From Liopterus haemorrhoidalis (lineage: Eukaryota; Arthropoda; Insecta; Coleoptera; Dytiscidae), in NCBI GenBank assembly GCA_963971575.1, contig OZ020622.1, positions 17,796,879 to 17,860,878 of the forward strand: DNA of 64,000 nucleotides, given 5' to 3'. Positions 38,101-43,544 of the stretch are shown piece after piece (positions within the stretch are counted from its first letter, which is position 1; the number at the start of each line of letters is the position of its first letter). The translations under genes were made by a program, and so were the position numbers. The notes beneath the pieces are model-generated. The model was not told where the DNA came from and ran no database searches. It saw only the letters and a program-made list of their open reading frames with translations.

Positions 38101-38719
38101 TTTCCTAGCGATATGAATTGTTGAACGAATTAAAAAAAAAGACAAATTGATCCGACTATATTTGATTTAAATTCTATGGCCGAAGCAAATGCATGTTTCT
38201 ACTTCCCGAAATCTAGTTACATTACACTCTCAAATGATATTTGCAAGTCATTTCTATGAAAATTAACGATTACTATTTAACAAAATAAAGTTTTACAACT
38301 TTGGGTCATAACTAAACGGAATATAAGTGGAACAGCTCTACCGTTGATGTTGATAAAGAAATCCGCATTGTAATAACCTTGTTTTGCAAGATATTCATAT
38401 GTAGTTAATGCAGTACATATTCGTATAACAGTAAAAACTTTTATAGATCACATATGGTCTTCATCGATATATTTAATTTAAATGATATCACATGAAATTA
38501 TGCTTTTAATTAAGTACTTTTTTATACTTACAATTTTCCACCTTCTCCTCATGGTCTACTTTAAAGTGTTTCTGAAACTTTTTCTGTCGGGCACGAGAAC
38601 TTGATACGGGAACTTTATTGACCTTGTCGCCTTTGCCCGGACTCGGACTAGGCGGCTCCGGACTTCTCGCTTGCGCCGTCATCAGGGGCTCGGAATTTGA
38701 CAGATATTTTATGGCACCC
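9400..38719 (-). CDS. GRAM domain-containing protein, GRAMD2-like (7 exons)
   Basis: Exons, in transcription order: 38719-38532, 33106-33003, 21968-21759, 18621-18495, 18425-18229, 15585-15460, 9558-9400. Every junction has GT-AG sites and the phases match throughout, giving about 368 residues. Residues 1-63 are a Pro/Ser-rich leader ending in basic RARQKKFQKHFK and EEKVENY. The GRAM domain follows (YSCALVGDILLQGHLYITKN, FYSNVFGYVTK, then KEKTARIIPNA). Next come a Ser-rich linker, a basic RRTTR patch, one membrane helix (MFLLVSTLLLLLLF) and a soluble tail. GRAM domains bind phosphoinositides, and related GRAMD proteins are ER membrane tethers; the family role is known and its use here is inferred. 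The linker of about 85 residues is too short for a VASt domain, which argues against GRAMD1/Aster. The first exon may continue upstream, because its acceptor is in frame before the first ATG (MTAQ). Confidence 0.9.
9803..9960. mobile_element. decayed hAT MITE start
   Basis: CAGTGGCGATGC at 9803 followed by a C-rich segment resembles the left end of 14136-14434. One unit of the AAGTGAGGACC minisatellite lies at about 9890-9930. The right end and a target duplication could not be found. Confidence 0.45.
10037..10653 (+). mobile_element. deleted hAT transposon with HATC remnant
   Basis: Ends CAGGGCCGGATTTCCC and CCCGGACCTG with a perfect 8-bp duplication CTTACAGC on both sides (10029-10036 and 10654-10661). 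At 617 bp it is an internally deleted copy. It lies in the last intron of the GRAM-domain gene, in antisense orientation. Confidence 0.88.
10281..10597 (+). pseudogene. hAT transposase dimerisation-domain remnant
   Basis: The reading frame gives PNIEAVLRLLLSLMV then EERSFSNLK, and after a one-base shift near 10490 ELRSTMSEDRLSALSILNIE. These are the HATC dimerisation motifs of ZMYM1-like hAT transposases. The catalytic core and BED finger are absent, so it encodes no functional enzyme. Confidence 0.75.
10967..11729 (+). mobile_element. repeat family A, copy 1 (microsatellite-bearing)
   Basis: It starts TTTTTACTTGCCCGACC, whose CTTGCCC pairs with GGGCAAG some 20 bases on. A TG/TCTG microsatellite follows (11103-11156), then a conserved AT-rich body, ending GGAGGGCAAGTCTAGCGG and CGCCACTGG. 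The terminal 40 bp is duplicated (11641-11682 and 11690-11729). Copies b and c are at 20408-21113 and 55345-55976. The structure is reminiscent of Helentron-derived elements, but this is inference. Confidence 0.7.
11103..11156. repeat. (TG)n / (TCTG)n microsatellite
   Basis: About fifteen TG dinucleotides run into five TCTG units. Equivalent tracts sit at the same place in the other copies of this family. Confidence 0.9.
11881..12655 (+). pseudogene. transposase-like remnant split by a MITE
   Basis: Before the MITE the frame reads FEEDIDAALVEEDSAINRER and RLSDEAKQIVLNV. After 12271 it continues YLKCNESESVPISKTSK, then in shifted frames KILSEPTLKKEKRYG, NSFQEDISRREVSQ, ILPSVPILYQRLKDDDCGV and an acidic end SSDDSDMTDNDCE. 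The pattern resembles the N-terminal DNA-binding part of a widespread insect DDE-type element, with the catalytic half missing. I cannot name the family with confidence. Confidence 0.45.
12001..12270. mobile_element. 270-bp MITE (family E), copy 1
   Basis: Terminal repeats TATTCGCGAC and GTCGCGAATA. The same sequence in inverted orientation forms 34134-35775 once the pogo insertion there is removed (about 268 bp). It is inserted in the transposase remnant at 11881-12655. Confidence 0.8.
12884..13016. mobile_element. small terminal-repeat element
   Basis: GGTCGGTTTCTGAAAGCTTAG on the left is inverted as CTAAGCTCTCAGAAACCGG on the right, 130 bp apart. It is non-coding and no target duplication is clear. 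Confidence 0.55.
13043..13814 (+). mobile_element. PIF/Harbinger element, deleted
   Basis: Ends AGGTACGTTCAGCATAA and TTATGCCGAACGCATTT, flanked by TAA on both sides (13040-13042 and 13815-13817), as expected for PIF/Harbinger. It carries a partial HARBI1-like reading frame. Confidence 0.68.
13249..13497 (+). pseudogene. HARBI1-like nuclease N-terminal fragment
   Basis: The frame contains TTNQFKVHFRLYPDNFESLL and then KPVPLEKELMTMMSVL. This resembles the N-terminal region of insect Harbinger transposase-derived nucleases, before the DDE core. The frame then runs into a T-rich tract and stops, so it is a fragment. Confidence 0.5.
14136..14434. mobile_element. 299-bp hAT MITE with minisatellite unit
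   Basis: Ends CAGTGGCGGCGCCAGCG and AGCTAGCGCCGCCACTG with a perfect 8-bp duplication AATAAGTC on both sides. It carries two AAGTAAGGACC-type units at 14240-14320 and C-rich arms. Confidence 0.9.
14435..15459. other. intron sequence with nothing recognised
   Basis: No exon, transposase fragment or paired terminal repeat could be supported in this part of the last-but-one intron. Confidence 0.5.
15460..15585 (-). CDS. GRAM-domain gene exon, post-membrane segment
   Basis: CTAG acceptor and AAA|GTAAGT donor enclose 42 codons in phase 0. The product includes NNEIYNEILHWQSQLHTKSA and FLDNNLDQIAK, a helical amphipathic pattern. An alternative acceptor three bases further would drop one Glu. Confidence 0.88.
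15664..16392. mobile_element. hAT MITE, CAGTGATGGGCG family, copy 2
   Basis: Same termini and body as 3226-3942, in the same orientation. A perfect 8-bp duplication GCTCATGG flanks it (15656-15663 and 16393-16400). Subterminal TGTAAACAA words lie in tandem at both ends in opposite orientation. Confidence 0.92.
16478..18083. mobile_element. terminal-repeat element with tandem 153-bp duplication
   Basis: The left end carries GAACCTCAAAATTAGG and TTAGAATTAACGTAAA. The right end carries the inverse, TTTCACGTTAATTCTAATTT and GGAGGTTC. Inside, a 153-bp unit is present twice (16584-16736 and 16737-16889) with high identity. The right end is split by the hAT MITE at 17126-18066. The superfamily is unresolved. 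Confidence 0.6.
17126..18066. mobile_element. 941-bp hAT MITE sharing the GTGATGGGCGCG terminus
   Basis: Ends TAGTGATGGGCGCGTG and CACGCGCCCATCACTA with a perfect 8-bp duplication TTCTGAAT (17118-17125 and 18067-18074). Its first and last dozen bases match those of 3226-3942 and 15664-16392, but the interior is unrelated. It contains CGTG-rich subterminal words and no transposase. Confidence 0.9.
18229..18425 (-). CDS. GRAM-domain gene exon, transmembrane helix
   Basis: TTTTTTAG acceptor and CAG|GTAAAT donor. After AGIDAPPLTKINLKTIDVNV the exon encodes a single hydrophobic helix (MFLLVSTLLLLLLF, then TSAGILLYRI) followed by basic residues RISRIQNRY, which suggests the tail lies on the cytosolic or luminal side after one membrane pass. 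Confidence 0.92.
18495..18621 (-). CDS. GRAM-domain gene exon, Ser-rich linker
   Basis: TTGCAG acceptor and A|GTAAGT donor. It encodes an acidic/Ser segment (DTVESSSNSGNDSPTG), then RRTTRVVPIITKVLPE. The intron to the next exon is only 69 bp (18426-18494), the one short intron in the gene. Confidence 0.88.
18731..19323. mobile_element. 593-bp foldback element with arms over 200 bp
   Basis: The left arm starts TACAGGGTGTTTGTTTGAAA and the right arm ends with its inverse. The arms stay complementary for a little over 200 bp each. A second, smaller inverted repeat (AATAATAATCAACAT and ATGTTGATTATTATT) sits in the centre. TA flanks both ends. It lies in an intron of the GRAM-domain gene, so its transcript would form a long hairpin. 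Confidence 0.88.
19324..20407. other. intron sequence with nothing recognised
   Basis: No exon or paired terminal repeat is supported. The stretch has only short A/T-rich words. Confidence 0.5.
20408..21113 (-). mobile_element. repeat family A, copy 2
   Basis: It reads CAGTGGCGAAGGGAAACC through the conserved AT-rich body and an (ACAC/ACAG)n tract (20940-20985) to GGTCGGGCAAGTAAAAA. Body words such as CATGGACCATGAAACGTGG-type motifs match copies 1 and 3. Confidence 0.75.
21114..21534. other. intron sequence with nothing recognised
   Basis: No coding exon or element end could be supported between the family A copy and the repeat at 21535. Confidence 0.4.
21535..21680. repeat. dispersed repeat shared with 49950-50090
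   Basis: The words TTTCAG-CTTGATCCG-TCGCGAGT, ACTATGTGGAAG and ACCATGAAGTA occur in the same order and spacing here and near 49955-50090. It is a dispersed repeat of unknown class, in the intron just 3' of the exon at 21759-21968. Confidence 0.55.
21759..21968 (-). CDS. GRAM-domain gene exon, C-terminal half of GRAM
   Basis: GTTGTAG acceptor and GAG|GTAAGAAT donor enclose exactly 70 codons. The motif KEKTARIIPNA followed by a T-F-G-S-L-MSRE segment and TYQHML is the diagnostic second half of a GRAM domain of the GRAMD family. The acidic run DLNEEVLADDKISE closes the exon. Confidence 0.94.
22000..22640. other. intron sequence, GAGTC-rich patch only
   Basis: Around 22295-22385 GAGTCGGAGTC and its inverse GACTCCCGACTC suggest a small decayed inverted-repeat element. 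Nothing else was recognised. Confidence 0.35.
22665..22885. repeat. tandem direct repeat, 116-bp period, 2 copies
   Basis: GGTTCCTGGCTGTGGTCTGG and, further on, TCAGATCCAGTCAAGAG then GAGTCCGGTCGAC occur twice, offset by 116 bp, with about 95% identity over the first 85 bases. Each copy ends in a GTAAGTTTTA word that looks like a splice donor, but no open frame or acceptor supports exons. Confidence 0.75.
22886..23295. other. AT-rich flank of the mariner, nothing recognised
   Basis: This may include the 5' end of the mariner whose coding remnant starts near 23296, but I could not match a terminal repeat to its 3' end. Confidence 0.35.
23379..24692 (-). mobile_element. DD41D (rosa-like) Tc1/mariner element, near intact
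   Basis: Terminal repeats CAAGGTGTCTCAAA, extending about 30 bp with one indel, at both ends and flanked by TA on each side (23377-23378 and 24693-24694). The 1314-bp length is right for a complete element. It is inserted at a TA within a mariner transposase reading frame, so the empty site can be read directly. Confidence 0.92.
23485..24577 (-). pseudogene. DD41D transposase with one frameshift
   Basis: It starts at MERFSGADRALCVREFYKNG (24577) and runs through paired helix-turn-helix regions and a SRRPRSSRT linker. The three catalytic motifs are present: FSDEAHFH, WFQQDGATSHT and PPRSPDLTPMDFFLWG. The second and third Asp are 41 residues apart by my count, which marks the DD41D (rosa) group. 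A single one-base shift near 23880 separates the two open parts (23864-24616 and 23485-23901). All else looks intact, so the copy is young or was recently active. Confidence 0.9.
25311..27100. mobile_element. 1.8-kb TA-flanked element of unknown type
   Basis: Inverted ends GTACAGGAAATGAAGC and GCTTCATTTCCTGTAC, continuing with CGCAATTTTTTCGTCCAGCA on the left and its inverse on the right, are flanked by TA on both sides. The interior is AT-rich and non-coding. A segment of about 260 bp that begins with an AACAAGGGT word is duplicated in tandem (about 26538 and 26802). The TA target suggests the Tc1/mariner group, but no transposase motif was seen. Confidence 0.7.
27594..28483 (+). pseudogene. 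non-LTR retrotransposon RT remnant (RTE/Jockey-like)
   Basis: Reading starts at CRDDIAI, a degraded YADD polymerase motif, then LLEILGMMESVAGILYNLRL. It continues after the MITE at 27699-27829 with NKSKTKVMAVSRQD and VDEFMYLESKITSD. Later parts give MCYRRILKIPWVDRVTNEEV and NCKGRPRLDYIGQ. This is the palm-to-thumb and C-terminal end of an insect LINE reverse transcriptase. There are stops, frameshifts and a small deletion near 28100. Confidence 0.8.
27699..27829. mobile_element. 131-bp Harbinger-like MITE, copy 2
   Basis: Same element as 1266-1396 in opposite orientation, flanked by TAA (27696-27698 and 27830-27832). Removing it and one TAA restores an open LINE reading frame (L-R-L-N-K-S-K-T-K), which confirms the boundaries. 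Confidence 0.92.
28500..29291 (+). pseudogene. second LINE 3' remnant
   Basis: Frames give NIKWKMNILDAIVNSILMYG, then WETMERIQEGFGG and, in another frame, the equivalent of T-P-G-Y-I-V-K-E-E-M-K-K. It ends with basic, Glu/Arg-rich sequence such as MDRREAERKGNGR and C-terminal AFSEKMQRDESGR. It resembles the C-terminal region of insect R1/Jockey-type reverse transcriptases and is broken by several frameshifts. It directly follows the first LINE remnant. Confidence 0.6.
29292..30646. other. intron sequence with one family C fragment
   Basis: A fragment at 30080-30214 matches the 3' part of 37420-37790 (TGCCAAATTTCAAC, GCCGTTTGGCTACAATTT, ATAAGGGTTTTTTGG). A short word at 29520-29560 (GGCGTCACACTTGGTTAATTT) recurs at 61190-61210. 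Otherwise nothing was recognised. Confidence 0.45.
30647..31108. mobile_element. TTAA-flanked terminal-repeat element
   Basis: The ends share TTAGTCGACTATA-ACTATG in inverted orientation, and TTAA lies on both sides (30643-30646 and 31109-31112). The TTAA target is typical of piggyBac, but the ends do not start with CCC, so this assignment is tentative. It is non-coding. Confidence 0.55.
31113..32220. other. intron sequence with nothing recognised
   Basis: AT-rich. No exon of the GRAM-domain gene and no paired transposon ends could be supported. Confidence 0.5.
32222..32798 (+). mobile_element. 5'-truncated LINE 3' end with AAATA tail
   Basis: An open stretch (32222-32541) reads LISLVYRRKQIDLNNIYKIV, then a D-C-P-D-I-L-E-L-I-N-F motif, MRNNTFYYNSRNTN and SPLNRLMILFDKY. 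This is the C-terminal region of Jockey/CR1-like LINE reverse transcriptases. About 220 bp of 3' UTR follow, then an (AAATA)n tail at 32762-32798. The 5' part, with the polymerase, is absent. Confidence 0.7.
33003..33106 (-). CDS. GRAM-domain gene exon, N-terminal half of GRAM
   Basis: TTTCAG acceptor and GTAAGAG donor. The 104 bases complete a split TAT codon and encode YSCALVGDILLQGHLYITKN and FYSNVFGYVTK. These are the first strands of a GRAM domain (compare the family pattern Y-S-C-A-L, D-I-L-L-Q-G, F-Y-S-N). Confidence 0.93.
33107..34133. other. intron sequence, possible hAT end at 33598
   Basis: CAGTGTTGCCAACACTTGG at 33598 looks like the left end of a hAT MITE, but no matching right end or duplication was found. 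Nothing else was recognised. Confidence 0.35.
34200..35573. mobile_element. pogo/Tigger-like element, decayed
   Basis: Ends CAGGTATCCTCGGACTTACG and GGAACTTACATGATACCTG with TA on both sides, and ACTTACGACC words repeated inside each end, as in Tigger elements. A coding trace at 34430-34510 reads KKIVEEGFLPEHTY, similar to the K-I-x-E-E-x-G-F-L-P-E motif of pogo/Tigger transposases. Family B is inserted in it. Confidence 0.7.
34606..35288 (+). mobile_element. repeat family B, copy 1 (microsatellite-bearing)
   Basis: It starts TTTTTACCGACCGCCA and contains a GTCTGTCTGTC tract (34736-34812). It shares body words with family A (AAAATCGGTTGACTA, AAAGTTGCTATAAAAGCAAT) and ends TGGCGGTCGGTCC, then the small hairpin CTGTGGTGGCCACAG. 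ACCGACCGCCA and TGGCGGTCGGT are inverse ends. Partial copies lie at 54065-54260 and 63091-63371, and a solo end at 50199-50239. Confidence 0.68.
35884..36363. mobile_element. terminal-repeat element with 40-bp ends
   Basis: GCTAAAAGTAAAGTCACTGG then ATTATACAAAGTACCGCA on the left is inverted at 36318-36356. The interior is non-coding. No clear target duplication was seen. Confidence 0.65.
36440..38235. repeat. block bounded by long diverged inverted repeats
   Basis: A segment with ATGGCCGAA, AATGCATGTTT and AAATTGATCC is read on the minus strand at about 36440-36530 and on the plus strand at about 38145-38230. A hAT-like end CAGTGGTGGCGAACTTATG sits at 36615, and GTGACCC/TGACCC words near both ends resemble GTF2IRD2-type hAT termini. 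The boundaries are uncertain. Confidence 0.45.
37420..37790 (+). repeat. dispersed repeat family C with (GACA)n
   Basis: From GGCTACAGGGTGTGGGACAA to CCTGCAAAACCCTAAAAAAC, with a GACAGACAGACAGACAG tract at 37720-37737. The last 120 bp match 30080-30214. No coding sequence. The class is unknown, possibly the 3' end of a LINE or SINE. Confidence 0.5.
38532..38719 (-). CDS. GRAM-domain gene, first recognised exon
   Basis: The acceptor is a long T-run followed by GCAG at 38720-38723. The donor is T|GTAAGTAT at 38532/38531. It encodes GAIKYLSNSEPL, then MTAQARSPEPPSPSP and a basic stretch. The ATG of MTAQ may be the start, with the upstream residues 5' UTR, or the frame may come from an exon beyond 38719. 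No such exon could be identified to the window end. Confidence 0.82.
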
Positions 38720-38892
38720 CTGCAAAAAAAAAACAAAAAATCAATAAGTTGATAAAATTAAGTCAGTTTAATAAAACTCAATTCCTAATTATTATTCTAT
38801 TTTTGACGTAGAATACGTCCATGTCCGCAGCTATGGGGGTGTCATTCCAGAAATCCAGTGTAACGAAATAAGAATAGATTTAAGTCGTATAG

Positions 38893-40090
38893 AGATTGTC
38901 CTAATATGGACCCTGCATTTAATATGGCCCCCTAAAGAAAATATAGCTAACATCATCTTTCGGCAATTGCTTAAAACCAGGGCTTCGAACCGGAACTGAA
39001 CCGAAAACCGAAAACCGATAAAAACCGTTATTTTTGTCGGAACGAAAACCGGAACTGAACCGAAAAAAAATATCGGTTTATTTCGGTTCAGATAATGTTT
39101 ATGTGAGTGAATATAAAATACATTTTATTTAAGATTATTTTTTAAACTGATGAGCAGAAAAAAATCGTAATTCGTAATTTTTTAACTGAAAAGTAAAAAA
39201 AAATGCGCTTTTATTATTTCGGAAGAAAGGAGTTGAACGCCCAGAACCCCCCCCCCCCCCCCGACAACGACCTTGGTATGATTATCAAAGAATAAGGAAT
39301 AAAATGTTCTTCTAAATTATAGTAGAAAATAAATTTCTAATACAAATAAAAGCGTTTATACTCTATCTCTGAAAGACTGATAGTACTAAATCATTTTTTC
39401 AGGCAGTTACCAGTGGCGTGCACATTTTAAACACGTTTAAATTGGTTTTGTGTATTTCTATATTACTATTTATCATTTTGTTATACGCACGCCTGTGACC
39501 ATACGTATCATATCATTAAACACGCTCCGTGACCATATTTTTACTCAAAATTTTAGGGTCAAATTTTTATGGCCTATTGTGTTTAACCCTAGTTCGCATT
39601 CCCATATAATATGTGCGGCACACTCGGTTGTTTTTAACAATATTTCGTTTCGAACTATTCATATTTTGTCGCTTTTGTTTTACCGCTTCTGTTTGATAAT
39701 ACAATAACTTTTTACAAATAATAAATTTTATTACTATCAGTCTTTCGGAGATAGAGTATAAAAGTTTATCACTCGGAACTGAACCGAAAACCGAAAACCG
39801 AAAAAAACCGTTATATTTTCCGGAACGAAAACCGGAACCGAACCGATATATATTTTTTTAATTGAACCGGAACGAAAACCGAAACGAAAAAAATAACGGT
39901 TCGAAGCCCTGCTTAAAACACAGCTACCTTTCGTTAAAAAAATTTACAAATTTAGTGCAGTTGAGTTCTTGTTCCGTTAGAAACGAATTACAGTAAATGT
40001 GTTTCATTTTTATTTCTTGTATTAAGGTAAGTTGTTGTTATAAGAATGGGCAAGATTTTTAATCGATCTGCTTGTGATTTACACTCGATG
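38893..40090. repeat. repeat family D, copy 1, split by a hAT MITE
   Basis: Flanks CCTAATATGGACC-type end, ATCTTTCGGCAATTGCTTAA, then after the hAT MITE TTTACAAATTTAGTGC, GAGTTCTTGTTCC and AAGTTGTTGTTATAAGAATG match 46449-46716 in order. The right end is lost at about 40090, where a mariner begins. Confidence 0.68.
38978..39911. mobile_element. 934-bp hAT MITE with CCGAAAACCG subterminal repeats
   Basis: Ends CAGGGCTTCGAACCG and CGGTTCGAAGCCCTG with a perfect 8-bp duplication CTTAAAAC on both sides. Both ends hold several AACCGAAAACCG words. Inside, an inverted pair (ACTCTATCTCTGAAAGACTG at about 39360 and its inverse at about 39740) marks a further nested block of about 400 bp. Confidence 0.9.
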
Positions 40091-40098
40091 AAGTTGTA

Positions 40099-41371
40099 CG
40101 AGGGTTACCTTTTATGTTTTTACAAACGACCACTAGATGGCAATATTGAAATGTGGCATTACTATATTCGTAAAATTTAAGGTTTGTTATTGTGAAATCA
40201 GTGGCAGCAAGTCATTTAAACTTCTTTAAGTTGACCGAGTTTGTTGCCAGGAGCGTTAAAAAAACAAGTTTGTGAAAAAATGGATATTACTCGTGAAGGT
40301 TTTCGTTGGATGATTTTTAACGATTTTAGTAAAGGCCTAACTCAACAATAATGCATAGATTCGCTTCGTTCAACTTTTGGTAATGAAGTACCATCAGAAA
40401 AGACTACACTATTTACAATTCGTTTGCAGAATTTCGTCTTGGTCGTGCACCCGTCAGTGATGAATCTCATGAAGGTAGACCAAAATCGGTTGTGATTCAA
40501 AAAAACATCGATGCTGTGCGCAAAATGATTGAAGAAAATCAGCATGTGACTTACCGTGAGATAGAGGCATATCGCAGACTGCAATACATTCGATTTTGCA
40601 TGAACATTTAGCTGTGAAAAAGATCTGTTCCCGATGGATTCCATATAATTTAACCCAAGCTCAAAAAATCTCGTGTTGATTGGTGTAAGGTAATGCTGAA
40701 AAAATTCAACCTACGCACTACAAAATCCGTATACAACATCGTTACAAAAGACGAAACTTATATTTATACATATGAACCGGAAACTAAGCAACAATCCACT
40801 GTTTGGGTCTTCCAAGATGAACCGAAACCCACAAAAGTTGTTCGTTCACGAAGCACTTCCAAGAAAATGATCGCTTGTGTCTTTGGTTGTACTGAACATA
40901 TCGTAACCATTCCTTTAGAGGATCGGAGAACAGTTAATGCTGAATGGTATACAGCAATTTGTTTGCCAGAAGTCATCGACAAAATCAAGAAATACAACCA
41001 AAAACGTCACATCATTCTTCATCATGATAATGCAAGCTCCCACACAGCACGTCAAATAATTGATTATTTGAAGGAGAAAAACATCGAATTAATGTCTCAT
41101 TGGCGTATTCACCTGATTTAGCCCCTAACGACTTTCTTTTGTTCCCTAATGTCAAACAAAATATGCGTGGACAGCGATTTTCATCACCTTAAGAAGATGT
41201 TGAAACCTTCGAAAACCATGTTTTTGAGATACCAATTTCAGAGTGGAAGAAATGTTTCGAGAATTGGTTTGAACGTATAAAGGCGAATATTTCGAAAAAC
41301 AATAATACAGTTTGTTCCAAAAAACATTTTTTCTTTATTAGTTTTTGTAAAAACTTAAAAGGTAGCCATCG
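40099..41371 (+). pseudogene. mariner transposon copy A, broken transposase
   Basis: Terminal repeats CGAGGGTTACCTTTTATG and, at the right end, the inverse of CGATGGCTACCTTTTAAG, flanked by TA. The transposase starts MDITREGFRWMIFNDF (40280) and keeps HTH sequence SDESHEGRPKSVVIQKNIDA and HSILHEHLAVKKICSRW. The catalytic region reads IVTKDETYIYTYEPETKQQS, so the first Asp is in TKDE, with HHDNASSHTA and YSPDLAPNDFLLFPN. It is a DD34D mariner related to the copies in many insects. Frameshifts near 40420, 40568, 40660 and 41100 disable it. Confidence 0.88.
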
Positions 41372-42080
41372 TAGAAATGGAAATGAGATTTTTTCCGATT
41401 TCAAATAATGTTGATATTAACATACTTTTTTCGACTAGATGTTTAAGTGCTTTTACCAGGCTTGGAGTGCAAATATGTTTCTTTCATGCCTTCAAAATTG
41501 CTCTTCTTTTATGAACGGTTTTTAATACTAATTTTATAGGTTTTACCGCGTATTTTTTTTTATTATAAATTTTATCTACCCTAGATGCAATTAACAGCTA
41601 CTATTAACCTGTCATCTCATAAAGCATACATTCTGAAACATTTGTTTAATCGATAGAGTGACTATTTCCTTTCAGCGAATAATAGTCCCTGATCTATTTT
41701 CTTTAAAATTATTTTTAAACTGACATATTTTCTATTATCAATCAAAAAAATCATTTCCTCTCTCAAAAATATACAATATTTCATAAATATAAAAACGTGG
41801 TTAACACATGATTTGAGAGTAACCTATATTTTATATTTAGCTAGGAGTAGTGACCCACTTATGCTCTCTATATTATATTCTGTTAGATAATATTTCACCT
41901 CCAAAATGTAATAAAAATAACGTGTCAATTAATATACTGTTACTTTCATTATTAATAGCCTTTCAGTGACACACAACTCCGGTGAATTCGAGGTTTTATA
42001 AATTCTATTTGGCCTAAATACATTTTGTAACTTCAAACACTTGGGTACCCTGATAAAACTGGTACGATTCTACCAGAATT
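41372..42080. other. AT-rich stretch with nothing recognised
   Basis: No gene or element ends could be supported between mariner copy A and the SINE candidate. Confidence 0.45.
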
Positions 42081-42081
42081 A

Positions 42082-42238
42082 TTATTATTATTTTTATTCA
42101 CGTTTTGGCCTCTGCTACTTAGGCAATTAGCCAGATCAATTCTAATTTTTCGTAATGAAAATTCCATGCCTGAACAGGTTTCGAATCCGAGACTTTAGCA
42201 ACGCAGAGCACGTGTGTTACCACTACGTTCCGTCGGTC
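42082..42238 (-). mobile_element. tRNA-derived SINE candidate
   Basis: On the minus strand an A-box-like GTAGTGGTAACACACGTG is followed about 30 bases later by a B-box-like GGATTCGAAACC. The element ends in GTGAATAAAAATAATAATAA, an (AAT)n tail. The word AGAATTATT on both sides is a plausible target duplication. I infer a SINE; it does not fold as a complete tRNA. Confidence 0.55.
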
Positions 42239-42344
42239 AGAAGAATTATTTGAAATGTCTTATTCAAATGAGACTAATGACTAAGTACCTGGTAAATGAT
42301 CATCATTGGCGCGACTCTCCGATGTGAATCTAGGCGACCCTAGG

Positions 42345-43544
42345 CGAGGGTTACCTTTTATGTTTTTACAAACGACCACTAGATGGCAATATTGAAATGT
42401 GTCATTACTATATTCGTAAAATTTGACATCTGTTATTGTGAAATCAGTGGCAGCTTATAAATTGACCGAGTAGTTTGTTGACAGTGAGCGTTTAAAAAAA
42501 ACAAGTTTGTGAAAAAATGGATATTACTCGTGAAGGTTTTCGTTGGATGATTTTTTACGATTTTAGTAAAAGCCTAACTCAACAACAATGCATAGATTCG
42601 CTTCGTTCAACTTTTGGTAATGAAGCAACATGGTCGTGCGTCCGTCAGCGATGAATCTCGTGAAGGTCGACCAAAATCGGTTATGATTCAAAAAAACATC
42701 GATGCTGTGCGCAAAATGATTGAAGAAGATCGGCATGCGACTTACCGTGAGATAGAGGCATCCTTTGGCATATCGCAGACTGCAATACATTCTATTTTGC
42801 ATGAACATTTAGCTGTAAAATAGATCTGTTCCCGATGGATTCCCCACAATTTGACCGAAGCTCAAAAATAGGATCGTGTTGATTGGTGTAAGGGAATGCT
42901 AAACATATTCAATCTATGCACTGCCAAATCCGTATACAACATCATTACAGGTGACGAAACTTGGATTTATTCATATTAATCGGAAACTAAGTAACAATCC
43001 ACTGTTTGGGTCTTCCAAGATGAACCAAAACCTACAAAGATTGCTTGTTTCTTCGGTTGTACTGGACATGTCGCAACCATTCATTTAGAGGATCGGAGAA
43101 CAGTTAATGCTGAATGGTATACATTTGTTTGCCAGAAGTCATTGACAAAATCAGGCAAAAAAATCAAAAACGTCGCATCATTCTTCATTATGACAATGCA
43201 AGCTTCCATACAGTACGTCAAACATTTGATTATTTGAAAGAGAAACATCGAATTAATGTCTCATTGCCCGTATTCACCTGATTTATCCCCTAACGACTTT
43301 TTTTGTTCCCCAATTTCAAACAAAAAATGCGTGGACAGCGATTTTCATCACCTCAAGAAGCTGTTGAAGCTTTCGAAAATCATGTTTTTGAGATATCAAC
43401 TTCAGAGTGGAAAAAATGTTTCGAGAAATGGTTTGAACGCATGCAAAAGTGTATAAATCTTAAAGGCGAATATTTTGAAAAGCAATAAAACAGTTTGTTA
43501 AAAAAATGTCTTTCTTTTTGTAAATACTTAAAAGCTAGCCCTCA
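42345..43544 (+). pseudogene. mariner transposon copy B, broken transposase
   Basis: Same family and strand as 40099-41371, starting at CGAGGGTTACCTTTTATG. The transposase starts MDITREGFRWMIFYDF (42518). Motifs seen are SFGISQTAIHSILHEHLAVK, ITGDETWIYSY (first Asp), then a decayed DNA region, YSPDLSPNDFF (third Asp) and the C-terminus WFERMQKCINLKGEYFEKQ. Stops (for example after LAVK) and several frameshifts disable it. An internal segment of about 30 bp around residues 115-125 is missing relative to copy A. Confidence 0.87.

Noticed and set aside
39248..39262. Poly-C run, and poly-G at 35461-35474, as quadruplex-forming regulatory sites
   Set aside because: Single homopolymer runs inside transposons, without the spaced G-tract pattern or any gene nearby.
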